34,333 nucleotides of DNA from Bacteroidota bacterium (GCA_020047715.1 JAIFNN010000049.1:1-34333); one strand, 5' to 3'; shown: positions 16,183-25,017, numbered from the stretch's first letter. Notes: generated from the letters alone by a model not told the origin. Translations and numbers: made by a program.

Positions 16183-18006
16183 TTAGCTGTTTGATGCTTT
16201 TTCAAGGCGTTTGATTATGCTGAAAATAAATGCAGCGGAAATGAGGCAGCAAATTATAAACACGCCCCATAATTGCCATAGCTCCATCTTTCCCCAGCCG
16301 ATGCTGCCAACAACCAACAGTTTATTTCCAACCGCTGTAGCCAGAAGCCATCCACCTTGCATAAGTCCCTGAAAGCGGGGAGGGGCAACTTTGGAAACAA
16401 AGGAGAGACCCATGGGGCTGAGAAACAACTCGGCAATGGTAAGAATAAGATAACTACTAATGAGCCAATACGGTAAGACCCGGGATGAGTCGGGTACTGT
16501 ATTGTAGTTTATCTTTCCTGCCTCATCAATAAACTGGAGGTCTTTGGGAGAAACAAGATCCAGTGAGGCAATCAGGATTATAACAAAGCCAAGGGATGCG
16601 ATTACCATTCCTATGCCAATTTTCTTGGGAGTTGATGGCTCCAGGTTTCTGTTTCTCAGGTATTCGAAAATCGCCATTACCGGAAATGTGAGTGCCACGA
16701 TGAACAAAGGGTTGAACGACTGGAAAACCTCAGGAGCGATAAGGTTGCTGGGTGAATAGCCACTGTAAAGGTGAAAGGTATAATAACCCAATCCAACAAA
16801 CATAGCCAAACTGAAAATTCTTTCGAACAGAACCTTTCGGCTGAAGAACAGGAAGAGTCCGGCCAGAGTACCTATGAATGCCAGAATTGCATCGAGGTTA
16901 AAGAAGATATTTGTAAAGGGATCGACCTCCTTGACGGTGTAATCCCTTGCGAAAATTGTAAGTGTTAGTCCGTTTTGGTGAAACGACATCCAGAAGAAAA
17001 TCACAACCACGAAAACAAGCAAGAGGGAAATGATTCTGGGCCGCTCTTCTTTTGTGGAGATGCTGGCAATATATACTGCAAAGGCAGCAAAGAGCCCAAA
17101 CGGAAATGAGAGGTCAATGTTTTCAGTGAGGTAAAAGAAAATCGCAGTTACAGCAGCGCCCAGTCCCAGTGCCGAAAGGATGGCAATTGGCTTTCTGACG
17201 GAAGTGTCTACCATACCTTCTTCCACTGCTTTTTTGAGGGATCTTTCCTTTGCAGGGAGATGCTTGTTGAAAATCACATAAACGAGCAGCGAGAGAACCA
17301 TTGCTCCGGCAGCTATTCCAAAAGCGTAATTGTATCCTTTGGCAAATGCATCGATGTAGTTTTGGGCAAAAGCCATAAGATCAGGAACCGGCTGTCCGCT
17401 TACCCTGTCGGCAACTGCCTGAAACTCGGCAATGTTTGTAAGCTCTCCGCGCATCAGAGCATGACACATTTCTGGAAGGCTTCCGTCGTGCACAAATCCC
17501 TGGGTCTTGAGGAACCAGTTTCTTACACTGGTTGCAACAAAGGGGGCAAAGAATGCACCCACGTTAATACCCATATAAAAAATCATATATGCAGAGTCGC
17601 GGACTTTGGAATATTTTTCGTTGTCGTACATCTGTCCAACCACTGCCTGAAGATTTCCTTTAAAAAGGCCATTTCCAAAGGCTATTACAAAAAGGCCGAT
17701 GAGCGTTAGTTCAAGCGACATGCCTGGAATGGCAATCATGGCGTAACCACCAAACATAACCACGATTCCGGCAAGGATAACCAACTTGTATTTGTTGGTA
17801 GCATCGGCCAAAATCCCTCCAAGGAGGGCCAATCCATAGATTCCGAAATAAAACCAGCTGTAGTAGCTGCCGGCTTCTTCAACGGAAAGACCAAATTTTG
17901 CCTGCAGAAATAAAACCAGGATGGCCATCATGGTGTAAAAGCCAAAACGCTCCCCCATATTGGAGAAAAACGCCACATATAAACCCTTTGGATGCCCTTT
18001 GAACAT
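16183..18006 (-). CDS. POT/PTR-family peptide MFS transporter
   Basis: This is a proton-coupled di-/tripeptide symporter of the inner membrane with about 14 hydrophobic segments over 607 residues. The N-terminus carries the family signature region (FFSNMGERFGFYTM). Further typical POT features are the YFGIYGLALLGGILAD loop after helix 2 and GNGLFKGNLQAVVGQMYD near helix 4. In the standard ExxERFxYY signature the first glutamate is replaced by asparagine (N16) and the first tyrosine by phenylalanine (F23). I believe this occurs in other Bacteroidota POT proteins, but cannot verify it here. The segment PEMCHALMRGELTNIAEFQAVADR forms a large hydrophilic loop around residues 175-215. It is transcribed alone, with a TAnnTTTG element 32 nt upstream and a strong hairpin downstream. 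Confidence 0.92.
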   Translation of the reverse strand: MFKGHPKGLYVAFFSNMGERFGFYTMMAILVLFLQAKFGLSVEEAGSYYSWFYFGIYGLALLGGILADATNKYKLVILAGIVVMFGGYAMIAIPGMSLELTLIGLFVIAFGNGLFKGNLQAVVGQMYDNEKYSKVRDSAYMIFYMGINVGAFFAPFVATSVRNWFLKTQGFVHDGSLPEMCHALMRGELTNIAEFQAVADRVSGQPVPDLMAFAQNYIDAFAKGYNYAFGIAAGAMVLSLLVYVIFNKHLPAKERSLKKAVEEGMVDTSVRKPIAILSALGLGAAVTAIFFYLTENIDLSFPFGLFAAFAVYIASISTKEERPRIISLLLVFVVVIFFWMSFHQNGLTLTIFARDYTVKEVDPFTNIFFNLDAILAFIGTLAGLFLFFSRKVLFERIFSLAMFVGLGYYTFHLYSGYSPSNLIAPEVFQSFNPLFIVALTFPVMAIFEYLRNRNLEPSTPKKIGIGMVIASLGFVIILIASLDLVSPKDLQFIDEAGKINYNTVPDSSRVLPYWLISSYLILTIAELFLSPMGLSFVSKVAPPRFQGLMQGGWLLATAVGNKLLVVGSIGWGKMELWQLWGVFIICCLISAAFIFSIIKRLEKASNS

Positions 18007-18038
18007 ATTCTTTTTTTTAGTTAGAAATTTTTAGCTCC

Positions 18039-18046
18039 CAAATATA
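18039..18046 (-). promoter_or_regulatory. Candidate -7 element of the POT transporter gene
   Basis: The reverse strand reads TATATTTG, matching TAnnTTTG, 32 nt before the ATG at 18006. A TTG lies 24 nt further upstream, slightly long for a -33 box. Confidence 0.4.
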
Positions 18047-18164
18047 GAAATCTTTTTCAATTGACAGCCGCAATGAAAGTATGTTTAACATGATCCCCTG
18101 ATTTTTAGGCTTTCCTGTCGGCCTCTTTATGCTTGTACTTTTTTCTTTCCTCCTTAAATTCGCT

Positions 18165-18172
18165 TAACTTTG
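18165..18172 (+). promoter_or_regulatory. Candidate -7 element of the NAD(P)HX repair gene
   Basis: TAACTTTG matches TAnnTTTG and ends 18 nt before the ATG at 18191, implying a leader of about a dozen nucleotides. It overlaps an upstream in-frame TTG at 18170, which argues against that TTG as the start. Confidence 0.4.
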
Positions 18173-18190
18173 GGACGAAACACATTCTTG

Positions 18191-19708
18191 ATGAAAGTAT
18201 TCAGCTCATTGCAGGTAAGAGAAATTGACAAACTCACTATTGAGAACGAGCCTGTCACATCCATCAATCTGATGGAGAGAGCCTCCGTGAAATTTACCCA
18301 ATGGTTTACCAGGAAATTCGATTCGTCCTATCCTGTAGTCGTTTTCGCCGGTCCGGGCAATAACGGTGGCGATGCCCTTGGGATATCACGGATGTTGATC
18401 GAAAGGAAGTATCAGGTTTTGGTATATCAACTTTCAACCGGGCCATCCTTATCCCTTGATTGTGCCATCAATCTTGAGCGTTTAAAAACTTATACAAATC
18501 CTATAATTCTTGAGCCGGGTAAAATGGGCGAATTTCCAACAATTGAGCCGGGAGCGGTTGTGATTGACGGGATCTTCGGTTCAGGACTTAACCGCCCTGT
18601 TGAGGGCACTGCTGCGGCCCTGATCCAGCACGTCAACCGGAATGCCCGGACGATTGTTTCCGTTGATATCCCATCGGGCTTATTTGGGGAGGATAATAGA
18701 AGCAACATTCCTGAAAATATAATTAAGGCTAACTTTACGGTTAGTTTCGAGTTCCCTTTCCTTTCGTTTTTCATGAGTGGGAACGAGCTGTTTACCGGTC
18801 AGTGGGAAGTGGTTCCGATTGGCTTGCACAAGGATTCCATTGATAATACCGACTCGTTGTATGTAACCATCAATGCTGAAAACATCCGGGATTTGCTAAT
18901 CCCCCGAAAAAAATACAGCCACAAAGGAAGCTATGGCCATGCACTTGTTATTGCTGGAAGAACAGGGATGATGGGCGCAGCTGTTTTGGCAGCAAGATCT
19001 TGTCTCAGGGGAGGGGCGGGACTTACCACAGTTTGTGTTCCACAATCAGGTATGGATATTCTGCAAATTGCGGCGCCGGAAGCACTGACTTTAGCGCGGA
19101 AGTCGGATGCCTTTTTCGACGAGGTTTCGGATCTGTCGATTTATCAGGCAATAGCTTGTGGTCCGGCAATTGGAACCTCCGTGGAAACGGCGGCTGCGCT
19201 GCATAAACTTATTGTTTCGGCCAAGGTTCCGCTTGTTTTGGATGCCGATGCGCTTACCCTTCTTTCGGAACACGAGGAATGGATTGATCAGTTGCCTAAG
19301 GGTTCGGTACTTACCCCGCATCCGAAGGAGTTTGACCGTCTGGCGGGCGCATCCGCGGATATGTACAGCAGGCATCTTAAACAGCTTGAGTTTGCGAAGA
19401 AACACAAAATTTTAGTAGTTTTGAAGGGTGCTAATACCATTGTTTCATCGGGGGAGGGGAAATCGTACATTAATACATCCGGTAACCCGGGTATGGCAAC
19501 CGGAGGGACCGGGGATGTGCTTACCGGTTTGGTGACGTCAATGATTGCGCAGGGTTACAGCTCACTCGACGCGACTCTCATCGGGGTTTTTATTCATGGG
19601 TTGGCAGGTGACATTGCACTTCAGACATCTAGCGTGGAATCGTTAATCGCCGGGGATTTGATTGATAATTTTGGGAGTGCTTTTCGCCAGGTAAAAGGAC
19701 AAGGATAA
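18191..19708 (+). CDS. nnr: Bifunctional NAD(P)HX epimerase / ADP-dependent dehydratase
   Basis: This cytoplasmic metabolite-repair enzyme restores NAD(P)H that has been hydrated. The N-terminal YjeF_N domain (about 1-215) interconverts R- and S-NAD(P)HX; its substrate loop AGPGNNGGD is at 53-61, with IDGIFGSGLNRP and VDIPSGL following. The C-terminal ribokinase-like domain (about 225-500) dehydrates S-NAD(P)HX using ADP; the anion-hole motif GGTGD is at 438-442, with LDADALTLL and LTPHPKEFDRL earlier. At 505 residues it is a full-length fusion as in Escherichia coli Nnr. ATG 18191 is chosen over TTG 18170 because homologues begin MK.. directly before the S..QV.EID motif. It is followed 59 bp downstream by a DUF4831 lipoprotein gene on the same strand, possibly cotranscribed. 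Confidence 0.95.
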   Translation: MKVFSSLQVREIDKLTIENEPVTSINLMERASVKFTQWFTRKFDSSYPVVVFAGPGNNGGDALGISRMLIERKYQVLVYQLSTGPSLSLDCAINLERLKTYTNPIILEPGKMGEFPTIEPGAVVIDGIFGSGLNRPVEGTAAALIQHVNRNARTIVSVDIPSGLFGEDNRSNIPENIIKANFTVSFEFPFLSFFMSGNELFTGQWEVVPIGLHKDSIDNTDSLYVTINAENIRDLLIPRKKYSHKGSYGHALVIAGRTGMMGAAVLAARSCLRGGAGLTTVCVPQSGMDILQIAAPEALTLARKSDAFFDEVSDLSIYQAIACGPAIGTSVETAAALHKLIVSAKVPLVLDADALTLLSEHEEWIDQLPKGSVLTPHPKEFDRLAGASADMYSRHLKQLEFAKKHKILVVLKGANTIVSSGEGKSYINTSGNPGMATGGTGDVLTGLVTSMIAQGYSSLDATLIGVFIHGLAGDIALQTSSVESLIAGDLIDNFGSAFRQVKGQG

Positions 19709-19767
19709 TAATAAAAGTATTTTTTCGTATTTAAAGAGAAAACGGTAATTTATAAAAGGAAACAGGG

Positions 19768-20838
19768 ATGAGAAAGATAATTGTTTTAGGCTTAATTGTT
19801 TTTTTGCTCGGATCGTGTCTGAGCCTTAATCAATTTGTAGTTACTCCATTGGGCGAAGAGCCCGTGGAATACTCCCAACGCTTTGTTTACAGCTTGCCTC
19901 AGACGGTGATTGAGGTTACATTGGATATTGAAAAGACCAGTTATTTACCCGGTCCTTACAGAAAATTTACCGAGAAATACCTGGGGATTTCCAGCTATAT
20001 CAACGAGGAAAAAACCCGTTGGAAGATTTCCGATATTCGCTTGTCAGAATCACTTGAGCCGGATCCTCAGAAATACTATAGTGTTAACTTAATCAGAGGC
20101 ACATTTCAGAGCGATGCTTATTTTTCGATGACATCCAATGGCTTGGTCATTGACCCGATGGGATTTATTTCCTCCCGTGCAACATTATCCAATCAACTGA
20201 CAGATGAATCCAATAGAATCGTTGAAATAGCGATGAAAAAGAATCATGCGGAGAAAACCGACACGCTGTTCAAAACGGTCATCACCGATAGCTCTTTCGT
20301 TAAAATACCCATTCTCCGAAAGCAAAAGGATGCGAAAACGATCGAGCAGAAAGCAGAGGAAGCCGCCAATCTGATTATTAAAATCAGAAAGCGCCGTTTG
20401 AAGCTTGTAACCGGTGAATACAATGTTTTTCCTGAAGGACGAGCTCTTGAGGCAGCCATTGAGGAGCTCGACAGAACCGAGAAGGAGTACCTTGCACTTT
20501 TTACCGGAAAAGTAATTACTGAGCAATTTACCAGAAGTTTTTTGATTGTGCCGGATGGTTTTAGCCAGCAATTTGAATTTGCGAAATTTTCTGAAAACTC
20601 AGGACTTCAATCTATTGATTCTGTCGAAGGCCAGTCGCTCAGTATAGAGATAAACCCGGTTGGAGGTTTCCCCTTTGGTATATACGGGGAGGAAGTGATT
20701 CCCAAAAACACACTCCTGTACAGGGTTCCGTCAACCTGCGTTGTAAGAATATCAGAGGGTCTCAATCTTCTTTACGACGGGAGGATTTCCCTTTTCCAAT
20801 CCGGTAGTGTGCTTCCGCTTCCGGTGAGCAAGAAGTAA
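19768..20838 (+). CDS. DUF4831-family lipoprotein
   Basis: This encodes 356 residues with a lipoprotein signal peptide (MRKIIVLGLIVFLLGSC, lipobox LGSC at residues 14-17). The body resembles the DUF4831 family of Bacteroidota: the N-terminal FVYSLPQTVIEVTLDIEK, a GPYRKFTEKYLGI segment and a C-terminal RVPSTCVVRISEGLNLLYDGRISLFQSG. No catalytic motif is recognisable and the function of the family is unknown. A GGAAACAGGG sequence precedes the ATG. It lies 59 bp after the NAD(P)HX repair gene, and there is no terminator between them, so cotranscription is plausible without implying shared function. Only 23 bp separate its stop from that of the convergent PHP-like lipoprotein gene. Confidence 0.82.
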   Translation: MRKIIVLGLIVFLLGSCLSLNQFVVTPLGEEPVEYSQRFVYSLPQTVIEVTLDIEKTSYLPGPYRKFTEKYLGISSYINEEKTRWKISDIRLSESLEPDPQKYYSVNLIRGTFQSDAYFSMTSNGLVIDPMGFISSRATLSNQLTDESNRIVEIAMKKNHAEKTDTLFKTVITDSSFVKIPILRKQKDAKTIEQKAEEAANLIIKIRKRRLKLVTGEYNVFPEGRALEAAIEELDRTEKEYLALFTGKVITEQFTRSFLIVPDGFSQQFEFAKFSENSGLQSIDSVEGQSLSIEINPVGGFPFGIYGEEVIPKNTLLYRVPSTCVVRISEGLNLLYDGRISLFQSGSVLPLPVSKK

Positions 20839-20861
20839 TTGGTTCGCAGATTTGAGTGTTC

Positions 20862-21695
20862 TCACTTCCCGCACTTCCAGAAATCCTCCGGCCTGAGTCC
20901 GCATTCCTGAATCATCGCAAGCCCGTACTCCAGATAGCCAAGCTCTGCGTTAGTGTTATTTGTGCCCATTGTGAATTTCACCCCGGCTTCTTTCGCCATT
21001 TTTATGAAGGCAGCAGAAGGGAGTTTCAAACGGCTGTTAATCTCCATTGCTATCTGGTTTTCTTTTAGAGCTGTTACAACCCTTTCCATCCTTTCCTGAG
21101 TCCATAAAACATCATACTGCGATTGTATCGTGTCAGGCAGAAAAGTTGGATTCACATAAATATCAACATCCTCATTTGAGAGGATAGTCTCGATTTGCAA
21201 TACAAGATATTCCATGAATTCCTGTGGATCGGATACCCATGCTTCTTCCTTTATCCAGAGCCGGTTCCGGTTTCCGGCCGCGTCTGTAAAGGTCATTGCA
21301 TCTGTAAATTTATAGTCGAAAAGTGCAATCGAATCGGGAGAGAACAAACTATGCCATTCCCTTCCTTCTCCCTGTAAACCATGAAAAACAGGATAGTGCT
21401 TCACCGATTGATAATATGCACTTAAGGCCGTATCGTTCTGTACCGGAAACCCAACTCCCCCGTTAACCGCAACACCATATTTAATGCCGGTTTTGGCGGA
21501 GTGATCCAATAGTTGCTCCATGGTTAAGCCTCCTTTAAGATGGGCGTGATAGTCGGTTATTTCGAATCCGGCCTTATTCAGTGAGTCGATGCGTTGAATA
21601 ATTATTTCCTCCGGGCTTATGTTTTTCACGGGGGAATTGCAAGCTCCAACAAGCAAAAGAAAAGCTAAACTCAAATTGATGAGGATGTGCTTCAT
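20862..21695 (-). CDS. PHP-like metal-dependent hydrolase lipoprotein
   Basis: This encodes 277 residues beginning MKHILINLSLAFLLLVGAC, a lipoprotein signal with lipobox VGAC. The mature part resembles a PHP-type TIM barrel: ITDYHAHLKG provides the HxH metal ligands (H50, H52), and YVNPTFLPD, MEINSRLKLPS and IKMAKEAGVKFTMG follow in the expected order. The terminal motif reads GTNNTN where typical PHP proteins have GSDAH, so part of the metal site differs. An upstream ATG at 21722 is possible and would overlap the preceding gene's stop as TGATG; the lipoprotein signal favours 21695. It is the last gene of a leftward FKBP-EamA-PHP cluster. The substrate is unknown; a phosphoesterase or amidohydrolase role is only a fold-based guess. 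Confidence 0.72.
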   Translation of the reverse strand: MKHILINLSLAFLLLVGACNSPVKNISPEEIIIQRIDSLNKAGFEITDYHAHLKGGLTMEQLLDHSAKTGIKYGVAVNGGVGFPVQNDTALSAYYQSVKHYPVFHGLQGEGREWHSLFSPDSIALFDYKFTDAMTFTDAAGNRNRLWIKEEAWVSDPQEFMEYLVLQIETILSNEDVDIYVNPTFLPDTIQSQYDVLWTQERMERVVTALKENQIAMEINSRLKLPSAAFIKMAKEAGVKFTMGTNNTNAELGYLEYGLAMIQECGLRPEDFWKCGK

Positions 21696-21721
21696 GGTTT
21701 TCTGATTTTGTAATATGAACA

Positions 21722-22618
21722 TCAATTTACAAAGAACAAGGTAACTCCAACAACTGAAATCAATGCGCCTATTATTTCCAGAGTTGTTACTTTCTGCTTG
21801 AACAGAAATATTGCGGGGGGAATTATCAACACAGGAACGATTGACATAATCGTGGAGGCAATTCCTGTTTGGGTGAACTTAACTGCCAGCAGTGAAAACG
21901 AAACCCCCAGGAAAGGGCCGAAAAACGACCCTATTCCCGCGCTTACCATTCCGCTTCGGTTGGAAAACCCGTCAAAAACTCCTCGCCATCTGCGGACGAT
22001 AGTTATCAAAATTGCAAATCCCACAAATCCCGCGATGATTCGAATCTGTGTAGCAGGAAACGGGTCGTAGTCCTTCATTCCAAACTTGCTGAGCACAAGT
22101 CCCAGGGCTTGCCCTACGGCCCCGAAAAAGGCAAAGAGCAAACCTCTGTAAGAGAATTTCAAAGAGAATCCTGCTTTTCCGTTTGATCGGTTGAAAATTG
22201 CCAGGGATATTCCGGTGATTGTGAGGGCCATTCCAAGATAGTTCATTCCGGTAAGTTTTTCACCAAGAACGATCCAACCGGTAAGAGCAGTGATGGGGGG
22301 CACCAGTGTCATGATAAGCATAGCATATCTTGAACCGATTATGGTATAGGATTTGAAAAGGAACAAATCCCCGAACAGGAATCCAACCAGACCTGAAAGA
22401 CCCAGCCAAAGCCAGTTTTGAGCCGAGGCGTCCACAGGGAACATGATTCCCCTGTAGAAAAGATTGAAAATACTCAGGAAAATAAAACCTATCCCCAGCC
22501 TTATTATGTTCAGCGACAGGGAGCCTATTTTCAAGCTGGCTTTCTCGAAGGCGAGCGCTGTAACAGTCCAAAATACCGCGGTAAATAAGGCGGCAATTTC
22601 GCCATAGTAGTTTTGCAT
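21722..22618 (-). CDS. EamA/DMT-family transporter
   Basis: This is a 298-residue inner-membrane drug/metabolite transporter with ten predicted helices arranged as two EamA repeats. The first half starts GEIAALFTAVFWTVTALAFEKAS; the second starts GLLFAFFGAVGQALGLVLSK. Repeat ends carry the usual GEKLTGMNYLGMALTITGISL and FKQKVTTLEIIGALISVVGVTL. The substrate of such carriers (amino acids, nucleosides, sugars and others) cannot be predicted from sequence. It lies 17 bp downstream of the FKBP gene and its stop touches an upstream ATG of the PHP-like gene, so the three are likely cotranscribed. Confidence 0.9.
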   Translation of the reverse strand: MQNYYGEIAALFTAVFWTVTALAFEKASLKIGSLSLNIIRLGIGFIFLSIFNLFYRGIMFPVDASAQNWLWLGLSGLVGFLFGDLFLFKSYTIIGSRYAMLIMTLVPPITALTGWIVLGEKLTGMNYLGMALTITGISLAIFNRSNGKAGFSLKFSYRGLLFAFFGAVGQALGLVLSKFGMKDYDPFPATQIRIIAGFVGFAILITIVRRWRGVFDGFSNRSGMVSAGIGSFFGPFLGVSFSLLAVKFTQTGIASTIMSIVPVLIIPPAIFLFKQKVTTLEIIGALISVVGVTLFFVN

Positions 22619-22635
22619 TGATTGAGCGCTGCAGG

Positions 22636-23349
22636 TTATTGCTCAATGCTGATTAACTCCACATCGAAAACCAAGGTTGAATTTGGTTTAATAAGAGTGC
22701 CGGCAGCACGGGCACCATAACCAAGCTCGGAAGGAATATAAAATTTGAATTTCGAACCAACAGGCATTAGCTGAAGGCCCTCAGTCCAACCAGGAATAAC
22801 CTGGTTCAAGCCGAAAACAACAGGCTCACCTCTTTCAACCGATGAATCGAAAACTGTCCCGTCGATCAAATATCCGGTGTAATGAACTTTAACACGGTCG
22901 GTTGCGAGAGGCCTTACACCTGAACCCATGTGTACAATCTCATACTGCAAGCCGCTTTGTGTGACCGTAACACCTGGTTTAACCTTGTTTTCCTCAAGGA
23001 ACTTCTTTCCTGAACCTTTTTCGGCTTCAGCAAGTTGAGCTTCCTTTTTCATCATGTAAATCCCCAGGAACTCATTGGCTTGTTGGGCATCGAAAAGTGC
23101 AGTGTCCTTGCTTAGATCAGTCATGCCTTTGGTTATAATCTCAATTTGAACATCGAGGCTGAATTTCTTAATGAGATCTTCGTTCAACGAATGAAAGTTG
23201 AGAACTCCTATGGCATATGCCAGACTGTCTTCAGCTGTTTGTAGAGCAAAGACAGGCGGTGCAGGAGGAGTCGACTTTTTTTTGTTTTTTTGGGCATATC
23301 CGGTTAAACCGGTTGAGAATATCAAAATAAGAACGAAATACTTTTTCAT
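22636..23349 (-). CDS. Exported FKBP-type peptidyl-prolyl isomerase
   Basis: This encodes 237 residues. A signal peptide ([20 protein letters not shown]) leads into a lysine-rich linker, a helical FKBP N-terminal dimerisation-type domain (about 37-125; [32 protein letters not shown]) and a C-terminal FKBP catalytic domain (about 143-236; [47 protein letters not shown]). The active-site aromatic and D/F positions of FKBP appear present. It is Mip/FkpA-like and would catalyse proline isomerisation of proteins in the periplasm or on the surface. It heads the leftward cluster with the EamA and PHP-like genes and has a TAnnTTTG element 47 nt upstream. Direct functional coupling to its two neighbours is not evident. 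Confidence 0.93.
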   Translation of the reverse strand: MKKYFVLILIFSTGLTGYAQKNKKKSTPPAPPVFALQTAEDSLAYAIGVLNFHSLNEDLIKKFSLDVQIEIITKGMTDLSKDTALFDAQQANEFLGIYMMKKEAQLAEAEKGSGKKFLEENKVKPGVTVTQSGLQYEIVHMGSGVRPLATDRVKVHYTGYLIDGTVFDSSVERGEPVVFGLNQVIPGWTEGLQLMPVGSKFKFYIPSELGYGARAAGTLIKPNSTLVFDVELISIEQ

Positions 23350-23396
23350 GGGATTTTAAATTTTGATTATGGGAAAGGTGAATGTTTTTTCTTCTG

Positions 23397-23404
23397 CAAA
23401 GCTA
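23397..23404 (-). promoter_or_regulatory. Candidate -7 element of the FKBP cluster
   Basis: The reverse strand reads TAGCTTTG, matching TAnnTTTG, 47 nt before the FKBP ATG. No clear -33 box is visible. Confidence 0.4.
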
Positions 23405-23625
23405 AATGATAAGCAGATATATCGGTCGCGAAATTAGTAATTTCATTTGATTTTGCGGTTTAATTTTTATCGTGGCCAAATTCTTCCCGAAAATTGTATC
23501 CCGATATTCTTTTTTTAGCCAGAGTTGCTTATCCATTGTTCTGATGAACTGTTATTTCCTAACAAGAAAAAATATTTTTCATTTCAAGAACAAGCGGCAA
23601 ATCCCTGGAGAGAATAAAAAAATAG

Positions 23626-23633
23626 TATATTTG
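23626..23633 (+). promoter_or_regulatory. Candidate -7 element of the GNAT-like gene
   Basis: TATATTTG matches TAnnTTTG and ends 28 nt before the ATG at 23662, giving a leader of about 20 nt. Confidence 0.4.
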
Positions 23634-23661
23634 GTTTTTCGTTAAACTAAACTGCATCTGA

Positions 23662-24786
23662 ATGAGTATTGAGGTTCGTGAAATTGCTGGAAAAAGCGAT
23701 TTTGAAAAGTTCTTGTACCTTCCTGCCACAATCCATAAGGGTCATGAAAACTGGGTTCCTCCGGTATACATGGACGACAGAGTATTTTTTGATCCCTCGA
23801 AAAACAATTCTTTTTCACATTCCGATACGATATTGTATTTAGCCTGGTCAAATGGAGAAGCCATTGGAAGGGTAATGGGCATCATTAATCATCACTACAA
23901 CCAAAGGACTGGCGAAAACGATGCGAGGTTTTGCTTTTTGGAGTGCCACGAGAATTTTGACGTTGCTGAACTGCTGATTAGGAGCGTCGAAGACTGGGCC
24001 AGGTCGAAAGGAGCAATCAACCTGGTTGGTCCTTTGGGGTTTTCCGATAAGGACCCTCAGGGTTTGCTTATTGAAGGTTACGACAAACCTGTTGTGATTG
24101 CTTCAGCATGCAATTTCCCCTTCCTTGTTGATTTTGTTGAAAGAATGGGATATTCCAAGAAGACAGATCTGGTTGTGTATCAGGTAAAAGTCAATGAACA
24201 GATTCCTGATTTTTATCGGAAGATTTCTGAGCGGGCCCTTAGAAACCACCCTCATCTGCAAATAATTGAGCCAAAGTCGAAGCTCGCCCTTAAAAAATTG
24301 GTCAGGCCGGTATTCCATCTTGTTAATGAGACTTTTAAAGATATTTATGGCTTTTCCGAAATGACTGTCAAAGAAATGGACGAGTTTGCCAATCGCTATC
24401 TGTTGATTTTGGATCCGCGGTTTATTAAAGTAATAAAAAACGAAGAGGATAAAATTATTGCTTTCATTTTGGCAATGCCCGACATAAGTGTTGGGGTGAA
24501 GAAATGCAGGGGTGAGGTTTTTCCTTTTGGATTTATTTCAATTCTCATGTCCCAGAAGAAGACTAAGCAATTGAATTTGCTGCTGGGAGCCATTAGTAAG
24601 GAATACAGAAACACAGGCATCGACACGATTTTGGGAACTATGGTTATGCGTGAGGCTTCGAATGCGGGTTTTACCCATATCGATTCCCATCTGGAACTGG
24701 AGAGCAATGTGAAAGTCCGCGCGGAGATGGAGAAAATGGGTGGGAAAGTATATAAGAAATTCAGAATTTTTACCCGCGAACTGTAA
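23662..24786 (+). CDS. GNAT-like conserved protein
   Basis: This is a 374-residue cytoplasmic protein without a signal peptide. It has the layout of a conserved Bacteroidota protein usually described as GNAT-like: an N-terminal segment (FEKFLYLPATIHKGHENWVPP), a first acetyltransferase-like half (IGRVMGIINHHYNQ, then ARFCFLECHENFDVAELL) and a central conserved block GPLGFSDKDPQGLLIEG. A second half follows (EDKIIAFILAMPDIS, then YRNTGIDTILGTMVMREA), ending in an ELESNVKVRAEMEKMGG helix, which is the usual motif B position. The two halves suggest a tandem GNAT fold. The substrate is unknown. Nothing in the neighbourhood fixes its role: it faces away from the FKBP cluster and converges on the RRM gene. 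Confidence 0.75.
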   Translation: MSIEVREIAGKSDFEKFLYLPATIHKGHENWVPPVYMDDRVFFDPSKNNSFSHSDTILYLAWSNGEAIGRVMGIINHHYNQRTGENDARFCFLECHENFDVAELLIRSVEDWARSKGAINLVGPLGFSDKDPQGLLIEGYDKPVVIASACNFPFLVDFVERMGYSKKTDLVVYQVKVNEQIPDFYRKISERALRNHPHLQIIEPKSKLALKKLVRPVFHLVNETFKDIYGFSEMTVKEMDEFANRYLLILDPRFIKVIKNEEDKIIAFILAMPDISVGVKKCRGEVFPFGFISILMSQKKTKQLNLLLGAISKEYRNTGIDTILGTMVMREASNAGFTHIDSHLELESNVKVRAEMEKMGGKVYKKFRIFTREL

Positions 24787-24820
24787 TTCAAACAGCTTCC
24801 AACCTTAATTAATAAGTAGG

Positions 24821-24856
24821 AAAAAAAAAGAGGCCAACCTTAAAGGATGACCTCTT
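24821..24856 (-). terminator. Intrinsic terminator, leftward (RRM gene) and maybe bidirectional
   Basis: AAGAGG (24828-24833) pairs with CCTCTT (24851-24856), extended inside by CA/TG and CCTT/AAGG pairs. On the minus strand the stem is followed by nine T's (complement of 24821-24829), a classical rho-independent signal. It also lies 42 nt after the rightward GNAT-like gene. Confidence 0.7.
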
Positions 24857-24999
24857 AATATCATGAAGCAGGCAAATAAATACACAATCCTTTTGCACAA
24901 TCTTATACAAAGAACTGCGCATCTTTAACCTGACCGTGTTACTTACATAATCGAGCAGCCGACCAACAAACTAAGTTTGTTAAACCATTAACAAGTTTT

Positions 25000-25017
25000 A
25001 CCGGATAAGAATCCGGT
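25000..25017 (-). terminator. Hairpin directly after the RRM gene
   Basis: ACCGGAT, loop of 4, ATCCGGT: a perfect 7-bp stem starting 5 nt after the RRM stop codon. No T-tract follows leftward, so read-through to the stronger signal at 24821-24856 is plausible. A further palindrome, AACAAACT A AGTTTGTT, is at 24965-24981. Confidence 0.45.

Larger units (their letters stand above)
23350..23661. other. Divergent intergenic region, FKBP / GNAT-like
   Basis: This 312-bp AT-rich gap separates two outward-facing genes and contains one TAnnTTTG match for each direction. No open frame worth calling, strong hairpin or repeat was seen. Confidence 0.7.

Noticed and set aside
17260-17709. 149-residue open frame opposite the POT gene
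   Set aside because: Antisense to a clear membrane transporter and without family features.
21696-21722. Upstream ATG start for the PHP-like lipoprotein (TGATG overlap with the EamA stop)
   Set aside because: It is possible and would give translational coupling, but the signal peptide starting at 21695 is of standard form, so the downstream ATG was preferred.
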